From Laguncularia racemosa (Eukaryota; Streptophyta; Magnoliopsida; Myrtales; Combretaceae): DNA of 64,000 nucleotides. The position numbers and the translations under genes are program-made. This document shows, piece by piece, positions 21,854 to 32,824 of the stretch. Under the pieces are notes generated by a model. The model did not search any database and had not been told where the DNA came from. It saw only the letters and a list, made by a program, of their open reading frames with translations. The stretch lies in NCBI GenBank assembly GCA_037954665.1, contig JBBMOL010000047.1, forward strand, positions 744,001 through 808,000. Direction: 5' to 3'. Each line of letters opens with the position of its first letter. Position 1 is the stretch's first letter.

Positions 21854-22049
21854 GCGATATTAAAACACTAAACCAAACAAATCGACCATTTCTTCTCTTT
21901 CATTTGTTACCCTTTATTTTTACTTTTTTAAAAAAGGGGGAACAAATTTTAAAATTTTCCCCCTTGCGTTTTGACAAGGAGTTCTTCTTCAAACCCCCCC
22001 TTTAAAAATTTGCCCCCGAGATTAATGGGACAGTAAAAAGGGGAAAATT

Positions 22050-23200
22050 AAAGATGCTAAACCTGCTTGGGAAGAGGAATTGTGCTGATGAGAGTAAAGG
22101 TTCAGTAGAAAAGAAAGTCAATCGGCAGCACGAATTCATACGGGAAGCAATGGGGGCCCAATGTAGGACCAGGGTTCAGTCCTGGGCCTTTTTGGGTAGT
22201 CCCGGGATCGTGATAGTGATGCCTAAAAAGGGGCCAACAATTTTGAAAAAAAGGGGCCTCTCCAATAAATATGATCCAAAATCAATGCCAATTTGAGGGA
22301 TTACCTGACGACCCCCCCCATGCCTTTTCAGATTTTCCCCTAGACATCTTGTTACCGTTAAACAGAAGGGGGGTTTCCGGGGGGCCCCAAAAAAGTTGCG
22401 TCTTTTTCCCTTTCACAAAAAAGGGGAAAAGCGAGGCAGGGGTTTCAATTTTTTTGGCCCGGGGCCCCCTCCTCAAATTTGGGACCCCGGGGGGAAACTT
22501 TTTTGGATTTTTCTTTCCGCCTTCAAAAAACGGGCCTTAAAGGGAAAATGATATCAAAAAAAATTTCCTTCAGGGGAAAAGGGAGCCACTCCTGAAGCTT
22601 GGTTGTATTTAAGGACTTGCTTAGGCTGCCCACAACCAAATCCCGGGGGGTTTGCCCCCCCAAAACTTTTTAAGGGGCTTGACTACCGCGCAAAAACCTT
22701 CGTTCTGCGGGTGGCACATTTGGGAGAAAAGACCCCTAAGAGACTTTAGAATTTTTTTAAAACCAGGGCCAAAAAAAAACCATCAAGGGAGAAACCCAGA
22801 TAAACCGAGGTGGCAGGTGTTCATGAAGGGGTTTAAGACCCCCAAACCAAACCCCCGCAAAGGTCGTTTCCTAGCTAAAAAGGTGAGGGATGGCGATTTT
22901 CTGCCCCACCCCTATTTTACCCAAACCCCGTTTCATAAACCGATTTCTGGCAAAAGGGGGACACAAGTAGATTGTTTATTAGGAACCCTAAAACCCCAAA
23001 AAAACCCCCTTACAAAACACCTAAAACCCGGGGTTGGCCAATCCCCCCCAATTTTTTCAGGGAAAAACCACAAATCCCCCAAAAAACCCCTTTAAACCCG
23101 GGTTTCCCAAAGGCCTCCTCCCCCACCTTTTTCAAAAAAAAGAAGTCCAAAAAAAGGCAATCTCCAATTTCCCCCCCAAAAACATGACAACCCAACAATC
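22050..23200 (+). pseudogene. gag: E7 Athila gag (smeared)
   Basis: Residual Athila gag signatures appear in order: MIQNQCQFEGLPDDPPHAFS-like at about 22271-22330, LFPFS-like (CVFFPF) at about 22398, FPPSKTA-like at about 22515-22530, a GEPLYEAW-like segment at about 22580-22600, then CP..PDW..QTFYNGL-like text at about 22628-22685. The frame changes often, and homopolymer runs hide the residues. The call rests on motif order and position after the primer site. Confidence 0.6.
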
Positions 23201-23829
23201 CACAGAGGCCTCAAAGGAATCAGGGAGGGGTCCATTCAAAATTTTGGAAACTAGGTGGGTAGATAGCAAAATTGCTTTCAGAAAGACCGAAATGACCTTT
23301 CCCCTGGAAACAAAAAAACCCCCCCCCCCTGGGGAACAGGAAAGGGGCATGATCTAAGGCAAAAAGGGGAAATTGCAATCGACACTATTGGAGGAAAGGG
23401 GGTTGCGCAAAAAAAAGGGGGTTGAGAAGAAAAAAAAAGGGGGGGTGCTGAGAAAAAAAAGGGGGCTGAGGAGATAAAAGGGGAAAGATGTGTTAAAGGG
23501 GAAATTTTAAACCCTCTACTGTTCACCATACAACCCCCCAATTCCGAACCGAGACGTCAAAAAAAGGAAAGGATAAAAAAAAAATTCGGAATTTTTTCTA
23601 AATTTTTTTTAAAAACAATTAATATCAACAAAACCGTTTGTGGAAAAAATCTTGCGCAGATGCCCGGGGTCCCAAAAAATTTCCCAAAAGGGAAATTTCC
23701 CGAATAAAAAGGGTTTGGAAGAACTCTACTGCAGTTGTTGGAGCTGTGTTGGGCGTTTTTTGCAAAAAATTTTTTCCCCAAAAAAGCTCAAGGCCCGGGT
23801 GTTTCACTTTTCCCATGCTTAATGGTAAC

Positions 23830-24240
23830 TACCGTGGAAGGTTTGGGGCGGATCTCGGGGCGAGCATAAACCTGTCCATACTCATTATTCGAACTGAACT
23901 TGGGAAGCCAAAGCAAACAAGGATAAAAAAAAGGGGCCCTGCAAGGGAAAATCGCTTTTTTAAATTTTCCCTGGGGGAAATTTTGGGGAGCCCCGGGTTT
24001 AAAAGGGTAAAAACTTTATTTCCCGTTGTTTTAAAAAACCTTGATATGGGCAGGGGGAGGCCCCGCTGATCTTGGGACCCCCTTTTTTGGCCCCAGGGCA
24101 AGAGCGGGTTTTGATGGGGGGGAAAGGGAAGTTTTATTTTGAGAATGGGGGGGTAAAAAGTATGAGAACCCCAAAAAAAGAAACTAAAAAAAAATTTGAA
24201 CGCCGCGTACATTATGCTTTTAATTTGTTAAAAAGGGGGG
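23830..24240 (+). pseudogene. E7 Athila protease (smeared)
   Basis: ADLGASINLSILIIRTELGK (about 23849-23908) corresponds to the DLGASINLMP active-site region of Athila proteases. It is followed by smeared equivalents of LVKVDKFIFPVDFVVLDM (about 24000-24050) and of ILGRPFLATG (about 24065-24095). A FILRMGG segment near 24133-24152 fits the usual strand after it. Confidence 0.65.
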
Positions 24241-25010
24241 GTAAATTGGTTATGAAAAGGTTGATTGTAAGATCCTCTTAAATTTTGATTTGATGGGGGG
24301 TGATGAAAGGGGGTGAAAATGTGGAGTTTAAAAATGGAAACTCACTGAGAGTTTGTGGGGAAGTAGTTTGTAAAAGGGGGGTTTGGGAAAATTTGGGGGT
24401 CAGTGAGGAAGGAAGAAAAAAAACCACGTTTGGGGGGAACCCCCAAACTTTTTAAATAACCCCCTGAGAAAACCTTAATATTTTTTGGGGGGGCCGAAAA
24501 AATTTTTCCCTTTCTTTTTTTCAGCGGGTCGAAAAGGGGAAAAAGGGGGAAGTTTACTGGGGTAAAAAAGGGGGGCCAAGGGCTTTTCCCCAAAAAATAT
24601 TTTTAAAAGGGGGGTATTAGTCCTTCTTTTCCCCCACCCAAAGCCCTTTTTGGGGAGGGGGATTTAAACCCTTGGTGAAAACCTAAAAGGGGTTTAAAAC
24701 CCCAAAAAGAAAGGGGCCCAAAAGAGGATTTAAGACCCCCCCCCCGGGGTGATTTTTTCCCAAAAGGACTTAAATTTCGTCGATAAACGACTTTAAACAA
24801 AAGCCTTGAGGGGAAAAAACCCCCATGCAATTAAAATTTTCTTTTTTGTTTTTTTTTTAAACACCAAAATTTTTTTTTTTTTTTTCCAAAATTTTTAAAA
24901 AGGGGATTTTATGAAAAGTTTTTTTGGGGGAGATGGACTTCAAGAAAAAATCAAAAGGGGGGAAAAATTTTTTTAACCCTTTTCAGGAGACACAGGGATA
25001 ACATACAGGG
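24241..25010 (+). other. E7 collapsed pol end (smeared)
   Basis: The segment cgataaacgactttaaacaaaagccttgagggg at about 24779-24811 matches the Athila pol terminus found in E4 and E5. No RT, RNase H or integrase motif could be read in the 500 bp before it. The remainder to 25010 is smeared leader. Confidence 0.5.
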
Positions 25011-25400
25011 GCCCTAAATCGGCCCGTGTAGAGAGAACGGTGACCCACAGAGTAATACACGGTCAAAACACACGCCCGTGTGTCCTGACTGTGTATACAA
25101 GGAAATTTTGAACAAAGTAGACACGGCTAAGGGAAACAGCCGTTTATCAAATCCGTGTATGGGGAGCGAGCCACAGAGGACTAAACGGTCAGTACACACG
25201 GGCGTGTGTCCGACCGTGTATGAGAGGTAAGTTTTCTAACTAGAAGTTAGAGGGGTACACAGTTGTATAACACGGCCGTGTGTTATACTCGTGCTTTCGC
25301 AGCTTAGGCCTATACATGGGCGCATTACACGCCCGTGTATGGGGACCGTGTGTGTTCGGGTATTTATACCCTTTTTGATAACCGTACCCCTCATTTTCAG
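25011..25400 (+). promoter_or_regulatory. E7 palindrome array and TATA-like site before the env-position ORF
   Basis: At least six ACACG(G/C)CCGTGT-type palindromes lie at about 25018-25030, 25058-25080, 25125-25145, 25193-25220, 25268-25284 and 25325-25350. They are followed by ggtatttatacc (about 25358-25369) and a long CT-rich stretch. The E7 LTR has the same palindromes followed by ggtataaatagcc. So the element carries the same promoter-like layout twice, once in U3 and once upstream of the env-like ORF. Promoter activity is inferred. Confidence 0.55.
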
Positions 25401-26084
25401 TACACTTTCATCTACATATCTTTTCTCTCTATACATCATTCCCTTCCCATTCCCTTATTGGTTTCCCTCTCCCATTGCTTTGACAAGGTAAGATCTTTCT
25501 CATTCTTTTTCCTTTCTCTTGCTTCCCTCTCTATTTTCTCACTCAATGTCAGATTTCCATGTGAATGTGGCATGTTATGACATGTGGAGGATAATGAAAC
25601 CTTAGGGCTTTTGTTTATCTGAGTATGGATGATGTTTTTCATGCGATTTGTGAAGTTTTTCCATTCTCCATTGCTCGATCGCTGTTTGGATTAGAAAATC
25701 TAGGGTTTCGAACCGTTCATGCAAGATCCTTTGTGATTGGAACGTATTTTGGATTGCATGCTAAAGGGATTTTTGCTTTAAGCACCATTAGTGCATGTGA
25801 TTGATGATTCTCTCATAATTTCTTGCAATACACGGCCGTTTATGAGTTGTTTTTCAAATTTTGGCGGGGATTTTTTGATATACACGGCTACAATACACTC
25901 CCGTGCCCAAGAACCGTGTATGATACTGTGAACCTTAATTTTGATGGTTTTGCGTGCTTCCGTGATGCTAATGATGGAGTTCCTTGTTTGCGATGTGGTT
26001 TATTTGATGTATTACCTACGGGCTTTGTTTGTTTTAGACTCTTTATTCTTGGTATGATTAGGTTTTGCTTATTTCCCTTTTCAG
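25401..26084 (+). other. Candidate intron or leader before the E7 env-like ORF
   Basis: A donor-like aaggtaagatct lies at about 25486-25497 after a CT-rich leader. A pyrimidine tract ending ttatttcccttttcag lies at 26069-26084, directly against the ATG at 26085. Another palindrome pair (tacacggccg, acacggctacaatacactcccgtg) is at 25829-25920. Spliced env-like messages are known for some plant Athila-class elements, so the layout is plausible, but no transcript evidence is available here. Confidence 0.5.
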
Positions 26085-27328
26085 ATGCCACGCGTCAAGA
26101 CTGTTGCTCAAAAGAAGAAAAGAAGCCGATCCGAAACGGGTAGTTCAAGCCAATCTAAAGTTCTTCGATACCCTGTAAATATTCGAGAGAAGGATAAAGA
26201 ACTCTTTACCCTATATAAGTCAAAAAAGGTCATCAAACCGAATGTGGTGTTGGACTGGGACGTTTTGAGAAGATTTGGGTTGGTCCAACAATTTGAGAGG
26301 CTCTTAGCTGACCGAGCCTGGTTTCACCTGTTCATGATCGAAGAAGACTTATACGAGGAGTTAATTCTTACTTTCTTAGCCACCTTCAAGATCTCAGGAA
26401 CAATGAATGCTGGTGTAAGAAACGAAGTTGAGTTTCTGGCCCAAGGTGAGTACCATAAGATGTCCATGACTGAGTTCATAGAGGCTATGGGCATCTATGA
26501 TGAGGGTTTTCTTCAAACCCTGAGTTTCGTGCCCTTCCGGTTTCGTGGGGCCCAACGAACTCTATCTCTTTATGGACTCGGTATGGCATTGGTGCCTACA
26601 GTGCCTCTCACACCAAGGCCTCTCAACTGAGAAATAGAGTACATCATATCCTACATTACATTATGGCTCGCTCTACCACTGGTAGGATCGATTCGGAGGG
26701 CGTTGTTAACGCCAGAGACTTATTTCAGTTGTGGGCCATCCATACTGGAACCCGCGTCAATGTGGGTGTTTTTGCCGCTTTTTGTCTTCAGTGCCAGGCA
26801 GAGAAAGGACCGAAAGGGGTTTTCCTAGGTGCTCTAATTATTAGAATTTTGAAAAATCTGGGTCTATTCCCATTTCGAGCACCTAGTGATTTCATTGGGC
26901 GATCTCTGAAGCTTAAGGCCAGGATATTAAGCGATTGGAATTTCCAACCAATTGACGCTGGCGCTGAAGAGGAGATAGGGGAAGAGGAAGAAGAGGAACC
27001 ACAACTGCAGGCTGAACCTTCCGGCTATGTGCAGATGCTAGAGCTAGTTTCTCAGCTATCGCGTGATGTGGGAGAGATAAAGAAAAGATAGAAGATGATG
27101 AAGCAGAAGATCACTAAGATGGAAAAACGGCAGAAGGGACTGAAGAAGTTTTTAATCGATTGCTTCACCAAGCTTGGTGAGAAGTTAGACATTCAGTTCT
27201 CTTCCTATGCCAGCTCAAGCGAAGAAGACGTGATCCCTCCCGAACCGATCAGCCGACAGAGGCATACTGAGGGAGGATCGTCTTCTGCTCCACCTGCTCC
27301 ATCAAGGAAAGCCCCACAGACCAAGTAA
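26085..27328 (+). pseudogene. E7 env-position ORF (Athila ORF-1 / plant transposon protein type), broken
   Basis: It lies between pol and the 3' LTR, as the env-like gene of Athila elements does. The first frame (26085-26630) starts MPRVKTVAQKKKRSR, is basic at the N-terminus, and has the FERLLADRAWFHLF, YEELILTFLATF and MTEFIEAMG segments. These resemble the family annotated as Athila ORF-1 or putative plant transposon protein. A frameshift near 26540-26570 moves to the second frame (tgg at 26573 onward: GIGAYSASHTKASQLRN, ARDLFQLWAIHTGTRVNVG). It ends in a coiled-coil-like stretch, a stop at 27089, and then a KKFLIDCFTKLGEKL tail. I see no signal peptide or clear membrane span, so 'envelope' is positional only. 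Confidence 0.65.
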
Positions 27329-29024
27329 GGAGCGAATGGTTGCTGAGGAAAGCTCTGACGATGAAGACTATGTGTCTGAGAAGGATGATGACTGATTTTT
27401 CCTAACTATTTGCTAACTTGTCTGTCTAACCCTGAATTATTTTTGTTGACTATTCGCTGTGACTTTGACTATCCGTGATAAACTTCGATGATATTGACTT
27501 GTGCTTATTTGTTTTGGTGATAATAATTTCTTTTAGTTTTTCTTTTAGTGTGTTTTGTTTTTAGGATTTTAACTATACCCATTTAGACTTTCGCTGGTGC
27601 TGATTGAATGTTGAAAGCTGATGATCTCAGAAGGATGATTCGAGGATTTTGCACTTTAATGGAGTTTCCTCTGTGAATGACTTGCCACTTATAGATTTCA
27701 GGGGAGTTTCATTTTTCTTTCTTCCTTTATTGTTTCTATTTTCTTTCCTTGGTGTACTTTGTGGGCAGACATTGGGGACAATGTCTGATTTTAGTGTGGG
27801 AAAGGGAATAGAAAGAACAGAAAGATATCACAAGAGCAATGAACTTATGGACTTTTAAATAATGCTCAATTTCCCTTGTTTAAGTAACATTTAGAAGCTT
27901 AATGATGATGAGAAATAGTTGCTCAGGAAACATAAAATTCCACTTATATAGGCAGCTATTTCATAGGAAATTTTTTGAATTTTGTATTATTCTCTTATTT
28001 TGTATTCTCTTTATCTTTTTAGAGTTATAGTATGGTATCCATGTGAGGGAGACTTACTTGTTATTTAGGCTTTCATTTCAGATTTAGGATTTGATTTTGC
28101 GATCTTAAATGAAGGAACAAGTGATACTTATAGCTTGGTGACTTTCCCTTACAAAAATAATGGAATAGAACACAAATTGGGAGTAATTTGATGAAAAAAA
28201 AATGATGAACAATAACAAATAGTTCAGAAGTGGATCTCATTGACTTGAGTAATTAAGTCCGAGGGGTGCCCTTTCTGGGGAATAACATCTATTGACTTGG
28301 GTGATGAACTCGGGATCATTGGTTGAAAGCTCGCTATAAGGGTTATGAGTAAAATCTGAGAAAACTGAACTAAATGAGGCTTTAAATTAGAATATTTGGA
28401 TTCGAGTGGTAGAGGTTCGAAGGGGTATCTTAAAACCTAGTAGCCTAAGATCGTCTGGTCTGAGACTTACTGGCCAAGGAAACCGCTCTTATTCACTAAA
28501 AAAAAAAAAAAAAGAGAGAAGGGATTGATTAGTTAATTCAACCTGAACAAGTAAATCTGAGGGACGCCCTCTATGCTTGAGGGGATAACGTCTGTTAACT
28601 TGGGTGACGAGCCCGGGATTATCGATTAAAAGTTCGTTACATGGGTTAATTGACTAAGAAAAGGTACTAAAAGGTTGAACTCCCAATCTAAAAAGGGAAA
28701 AAGATCCAGGAAATAAGTGGATGTATATGCCTGAGTTCTATGATTGTTAGTCTGATCTTAACTTTGAGATTTTTGGTTAAATGATAAAGGGTAAAAGTTT
28801 CACCTACTTGGATTAATACTGGAAATCTACTATTGATATTTTGAATACAAGTGCTTAATAAGATTGAGTGATAAGAAAGGCAAATTGTGGAAAATGGTGG
28901 CTATCCTGGTATAAAGTGGGGTTAACGATTGAATTTCTTCCTGAATTTTAAGAATTCTGAGAATTGAGACTTCCATATGTGTAATTTGCTTGAGGACAAG
29001 CAAATGCTTAAGTCTGGGGAAATT
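27329..29024 (+). other. E7 3' non-coding region and polypurine tract
   Basis: This is Athila-type 3' sequence with no ORF of interest. The gacattggggacaatgtctg block (about 27769-27788) matches the first bases of the window (E1). Two near-repeats of a segment with ttgacttgagtaattaagtcc / gacgccctctatgc and gagcccgggattat occur at about 28240-28320 and 28540-28625, so the region contains an internal duplication. The polypurine block gcttgaggacaagc..agtctggggaaatt is at 28988-29024. Confidence 0.7.
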
Positions 29025-30537
29025 TGATAAATCTATTTTAACTCTTATAATTGGATATGATTAAGTCAATTTTTGAGATAATTGGGCGTGAAAATATAAG
29101 ATTATGATGCTTAATTGATTTATATTTCATGTTCAGGTGTGGAAAAGGATGATTTGATGAAAAGTATTTAAATTCAAGATGAATTGGAGATAAAAGCAAG
29201 TAAAAAGGGAATGCTTTGAAGTTAAAGGAAGTCACACGGTTTTATAAACGGCCGTGTGAAGGAATCAGGAGATTACACGGTTCGGATACACGCCCGTGTA
29301 TCAGCGTGGAAGAAGAGTTTTCAGGACAGACCAGTACACGGTTGGAATACACACCCGTGTAATCAACCGTGTACGAAGAACAAAGAAGATAGAGATATAC
29401 ACGGCTATTGCAAATGGCCGTGTGGGATATACACGCCCAGAGTTCACTGACTCAGAGACATACACGGTTTATCTACACGCCCGTGTAGTATGACCGTGTA
29501 TCTATCGAAGGAAAGATATCTTTAAATCTTTCGTCCATATTTGAAGGATATCTTCTACACGCCAGAGAGGAAGCTACCCTAGGTATAAATAGCCGTCTTT
29601 GAAGAGAGAGAAAGAGGAGAGAGAAGGCATAAAACACGTACTGGAATTTTGGGAGAACAACAGCAGCCAAAGGAATTTTCGAGCTTTAATTCTAGAAGTG
29701 TTTCACACATGGATTTGATTATTTCGTTTTGTTATTCCTTGAGAACCATGTGTAGCTAATTATTTCGTACCCGAATCTTACGAAAGTCTGATTACTATGT
29801 AACATTGAGTTTATTGCAAAATTAATGACGATTGAGCATCTCTGATTTCATCCATGTTGTTTATTATATATTGTTGATTTGATGTTTGGCCAGCATTAGA
29901 TTACATTGATTTCTGATAAGTTGATTGGGAAATCTCTTATTTGAATAGATCATACATCGGATGAAAAGGCTTGTATGCAATATAGGGATAGAAAGCATAA
30001 GTTTTCCGTATTAGATTGGATATAATGATTTAATCTAATTGAGGGTTGTGGTATAATCATGCAATTCTTATTGTTGTTAATAAAAGAGGGATCTTTGTTA
30101 ATACGGTTAGAATTAGGAGTTAGTGATTTTGGAAGAAACATTAACTTAGTGTTAGATGCCCCGCGGATTAGAGATAATCAGTATTCATTAATTAGTTTTC
30201 TAATGATTGAAGTTGCATAGTAATTAGATGAGTAGTAAGAGTGGGGTGCGCATTGAACATTGAATTTGATAATTTAACTCATTGTTTGATATCCATTGAT
30301 TTCATTTCTATTAGATAATTTAGTTTAATTTAGGTAATTTGGTTAAATTAATTAACCTCGAAATTGTGAGGTTAGATAGTCGGTTTGAGGTTAGTATTAG
30401 TACTTGTAGATCCCTGAGGGAACGATATCCGTGCTTAAACTCTATACTATTGTAATCGATAGGTGCACTTGCCTAATTGATCGCAAGGAAGAGTCGGAGT
30501 AAAAAGGATTTTAATTTGTGTGATTGTGATTCAATCA
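29025..30537 (+). repeat. E7 3' LTR (clean copy, 1513 bp)
   Basis: It starts TGATAAATC and ends GATTCAATCA. U3 has a strong palindrome array (29233-29512) built from ACACGG..ACACGCCCGTGTA hairpin words, then a TATA box (ggtataaatagcc, about 29583-29595). The rest is AT-rich. It serves as the clean reference for the smeared 5' copy. Confidence 0.85.
29233..29512 (+). repeat. ACACGGCCGTGT hairpin array in E7 U3
   Basis: About five hairpin-forming units occur. Each has an ACACGG arm, a spacer of 6-14 bases, and a CGCCCGTGTA or GGCCGTGTG arm, at about 29233-29258, 29275-29300, 29335-29375, 29397-29425 and 29460-29500. The array ends about 75 bp before the TATA box. Confidence 0.75.
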
Positions 30538-30843
30538 ACACTTCACTGCTTTCAACTACATCTTTTCTACTAGCAAAGTGCTAGCAACATTAGTGCGGCT
30601 ACCACTATCGATTATCAAGCTACAGACTCCACCCTACACATGACACCGTATATGAAGGATATGTTCATGCTGGATCCCCTCACCATCTTCCTGGGGTAGT
30701 ATACTAAGCACTCTCCTCGTAACATACAACTTGCCACTCACGGGTCCGTCTAAGTCAACATCCTCATACTCCCGTGATGGTGACTCCTCCTCATCCTCAG
30801 ATCTCACACTCTCTACATCCCCACTATTACTGATAATCATAAC
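30538..30843 (-). pseudogene. E6 gag-PR junction and protease active site
   Basis: On the minus strand an acidic stretch (30700-30840) is followed by IQHEHILHIRCHV, a stop, and then SLIIDSGSRTNVASTLLVEK (about 30555-30615). This is the protease active site with an intact Asp-Ser-Gly. E7 interrupts it at 30538, and it resumes at 20243. Confidence 0.82.
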
Positions 30844-31829
30844 CCTCTAATTTGGACATTGGGATGCAATGTACCCAAATCCCTGACACCTAAAACACTT
30901 TATATCTCTTGTCCTAGAATGGGGTTTAATGTTAGTTTTTCCCTTAGGTGCAATAACTAGATTCCTAGCCCTCACGTCCTCCTTATGCTTTGAATCGGTG
31001 GAGTTTCTCTTCCACGTGGATTTCCATGGAGTTTTGGAAGTCGAGCCAATCCTCTTCTCACTCCTGTATTTTAGCTGCCACTCTACTTTAATAACTCTAT
31101 GCAATAGTTCTTCCACATCTAAGTAATGGTGAAGATCTACTACATCAGCTATCTCCTGATTCAATCCGTTGATGAATCTAGCCATAGTGGCCTCATCATC
31201 CTCCTCAATTCTCACCCTAATCATGGCCATCTCCAACTCTTTGTAATAATCCTCTACACTATTATTTCCTGAGTCAACCCTTGGACTTTCTTAAGTAAGT
31301 CCCTATGATAGTGACTAGGAATAAAACGCTTTTGCATAATCGTTTTCATCTCATTGCAAGTGCTAATAGGTCGCTCTCCATACCTGTGCCTATTATGCAC
31401 CAACCGATCCCACCATACACTAGCGTAATCTGAAAACTCTACCATAGCTAATTTTATCTTTTTCTCAGTGTAGTTATGACATTCAAAGACATGATCCATC
31501 TTCCTCTTCCATTCTAAATACAATTCCGGACCATTCTTTCCCTAAAAAGTTAGGATTTTCAACTTAATACTCCCTAAATTACTATCACGCCTCTAGATAT
31601 TTCCCCTATCCCTCATGTGTTGGTAATCTCCAAAATTAGATTCCTCTTCTTCATCTATTATAACTCCTCGCCTGACAGTGGTATTGCTAAATGGTTCCCT
31701 ACTCCTTTCCATCCTATCCATCCTGTCATGGATCTACTCTAGTTCACCTATTAGGATCCTCTTCATCTCCCCCATCAATTCCTCAAACATCACCCGACTT
31801 TCTCCTCCATTAGTGTTCCGTCCTAACAT
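30844..31829 (-). pseudogene. gag: E6 gag, broken
   Basis: Minus-strand start at 31829 (MLGRNTNGGESRVMFEELMG). Conserved gag blocks follow: KNGPELYLEWKRKMDHVFEC (about 31520-31460), KLAMVEFSDYASVWWDRLVH, MQKRFIPSHYHRDL (about 31340-31300), then after a frameshift near 31265 EEDDEATMARFINGLNQEIA. The zinc knuckle at about 30893-30853 reads C-X2-C-X4-Y-X4-C: the histidine is replaced by tyrosine. Stops and a frameshift inactivate it. Confidence 0.88.
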
Positions 31830-32804
31830 AATTCTAATAATTTTCCGCAAGTTACTATGACAATTACAAAAAATATATAAGTATGTTCCTCACACTCACT
31901 CATGTATTGCTCACAAATGATATGCTCACAATTCCACTAGTGTATATCTCTCACAAAATATGATCTCATGACCTACTTTTTTGTAATTCTTTTGCTAAGA
32001 ACTTAATTTGAAACTCCTAAACTCAAATTACTAAGTCAACACTAATGATTACTATTGGCCTAATTCACGTGAATGAAGGAAGACTAACTACACAATCTAA
32101 TTGATATGGAAAAGATTCACCACTAAATAGATATGCAATCAAACACAAAAGGATATAATTTGCACCGAAACACAATGAATGATTATGGAACGTAATTTTC
32201 GGATGCACAATTTAGAAATCACAAAGCATCTATCATGGTTGGAATTGGAAACAATTGATATGGAAAGTGAATTGACTCAACCAATTATGTAATTGACAAT
32301 TCAAGAAGCTATCTTGTGATTTTGGCAATTGTAATTCTTTCAAGGCTGAATTCCTTTTCTTTTTTTTTGAATTTCGGTTCTTGATTCTTTCTTTTGCAAC
32401 CAAATTTGATTTTTTTTTTTTATAGATAAGCTATGAATTGAACACAATTGATTGTTTAAGAAAACCTAAATACCGTCGACCTGAATGGATTGTAATGACC
32501 GAACAAGTATGAAATTTGTTATATATATGACTTATGTCTATGAATATGGAGGAGACAATAGACGAATATAAAAAAGAACAGAATTTTTTTTATACGAATT
32601 TTTTTTTCAGATAAGAATATGGAAAAGAACAACATAATTTTTTTTTATACGAATTTTTTTTCAGATATGAATATAGAAAAGAACAACATAATTTTTTTAT
32701 ACGAATTATTTTTCAGATATGAATATGGAAAAGAACAACACTGACTATGGAAAAAAAAAAACAGACAAATTAAAGAAAAGGATAGAATTTACTTGATTCA
32801 AGAA
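31830..32804 (-). other. E6 leader with 51-54 bp tandem repeat
   Basis: About 975 bp of AT-rich untranslated leader. It contains a three-unit tandem repeat (see 32574-32741). No reading frame resembles a known protein. Confidence 0.65.
32574..32741 (+). repeat. Tandem repeat, about 52 bp x 3
   Basis: Units begin aagaacaac at 32574, 32625, 32679 and (partial) 32731. Each has a T run, tatacgaa, a second T run with tttcag, and gaatatggaa. The units differ mostly in T-run length. Confidence 0.8.
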
Positions 32805-32822
32805 GTCGAAGCTCTGATACCA
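32805..32822 (-). promoter_or_regulatory. E6 primer-binding site (initiator Met tRNA)
   Basis: The minus-strand sequence tggtatcagagcttcgac lies two bases from the 5' LTR (ttTGGTATCAGAGC pattern). Confidence 0.85.
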
Positions 32823-32824
32823 AA

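Larger units (their letters stand above)
17960..25010. other. Smeared sequence block (probable assembly or consensus artefact)
   Basis: In this 7 kb block, bases are repeatedly replaced by a neighbour, which produces runs of C, G, A and T at high density (cccccc, gggggg). Two internal controls exist. 18759-19379 aligns with the clean LTR 32825-33455, and 20244-21823 aligns with the clean LTR 29025-30537. Most differences copy the adjacent base instead of being transitions. The block starts inside E5 and ends inside E7, crossing E6, so it does not follow any biological boundary. Coding calls inside it are by residual pattern only. Confidence 0.85.
20244..30537 (+). mobile_element. E7: Athila-like element with env-position ORF (10.3 kb)
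   Basis: The order is LTR (20244-21823), remnant tRNA-Asp primer site, gag, protease, short pol end, palindromes, env-like ORF, long 3' region, polypurine tract, LTR (29025-30537). It is inserted in the protease of E6. The 5' half is smeared and the 3' half is clean. Only about 500 bp separate the protease from the pol-end signature, so RT, RNase H and integrase core are missing here too, unless the smeared block hides an assembly collapse. The right target copy would be acact (30538-30542), and the left is smeared (aaacttt). Confidence 0.82.

Noticed and set aside
22652..23095. Long open frames in 19500-24300, rich in Lys, Pro, Gly and Phe
   Set aside because: They arise from homopolymer runs in the smeared block. 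The true frames there are degraded gag, protease and integrase-end sequences seen by motif order, so these frames are not new genes.
26085..27328. Host gene for a nuclear protein
   Set aside because: The position between Athila pol and the 3' LTR, inside LTR boundaries 20244-30537, and resemblance to the Athila ORF-1 family fit a transposon ORF better.
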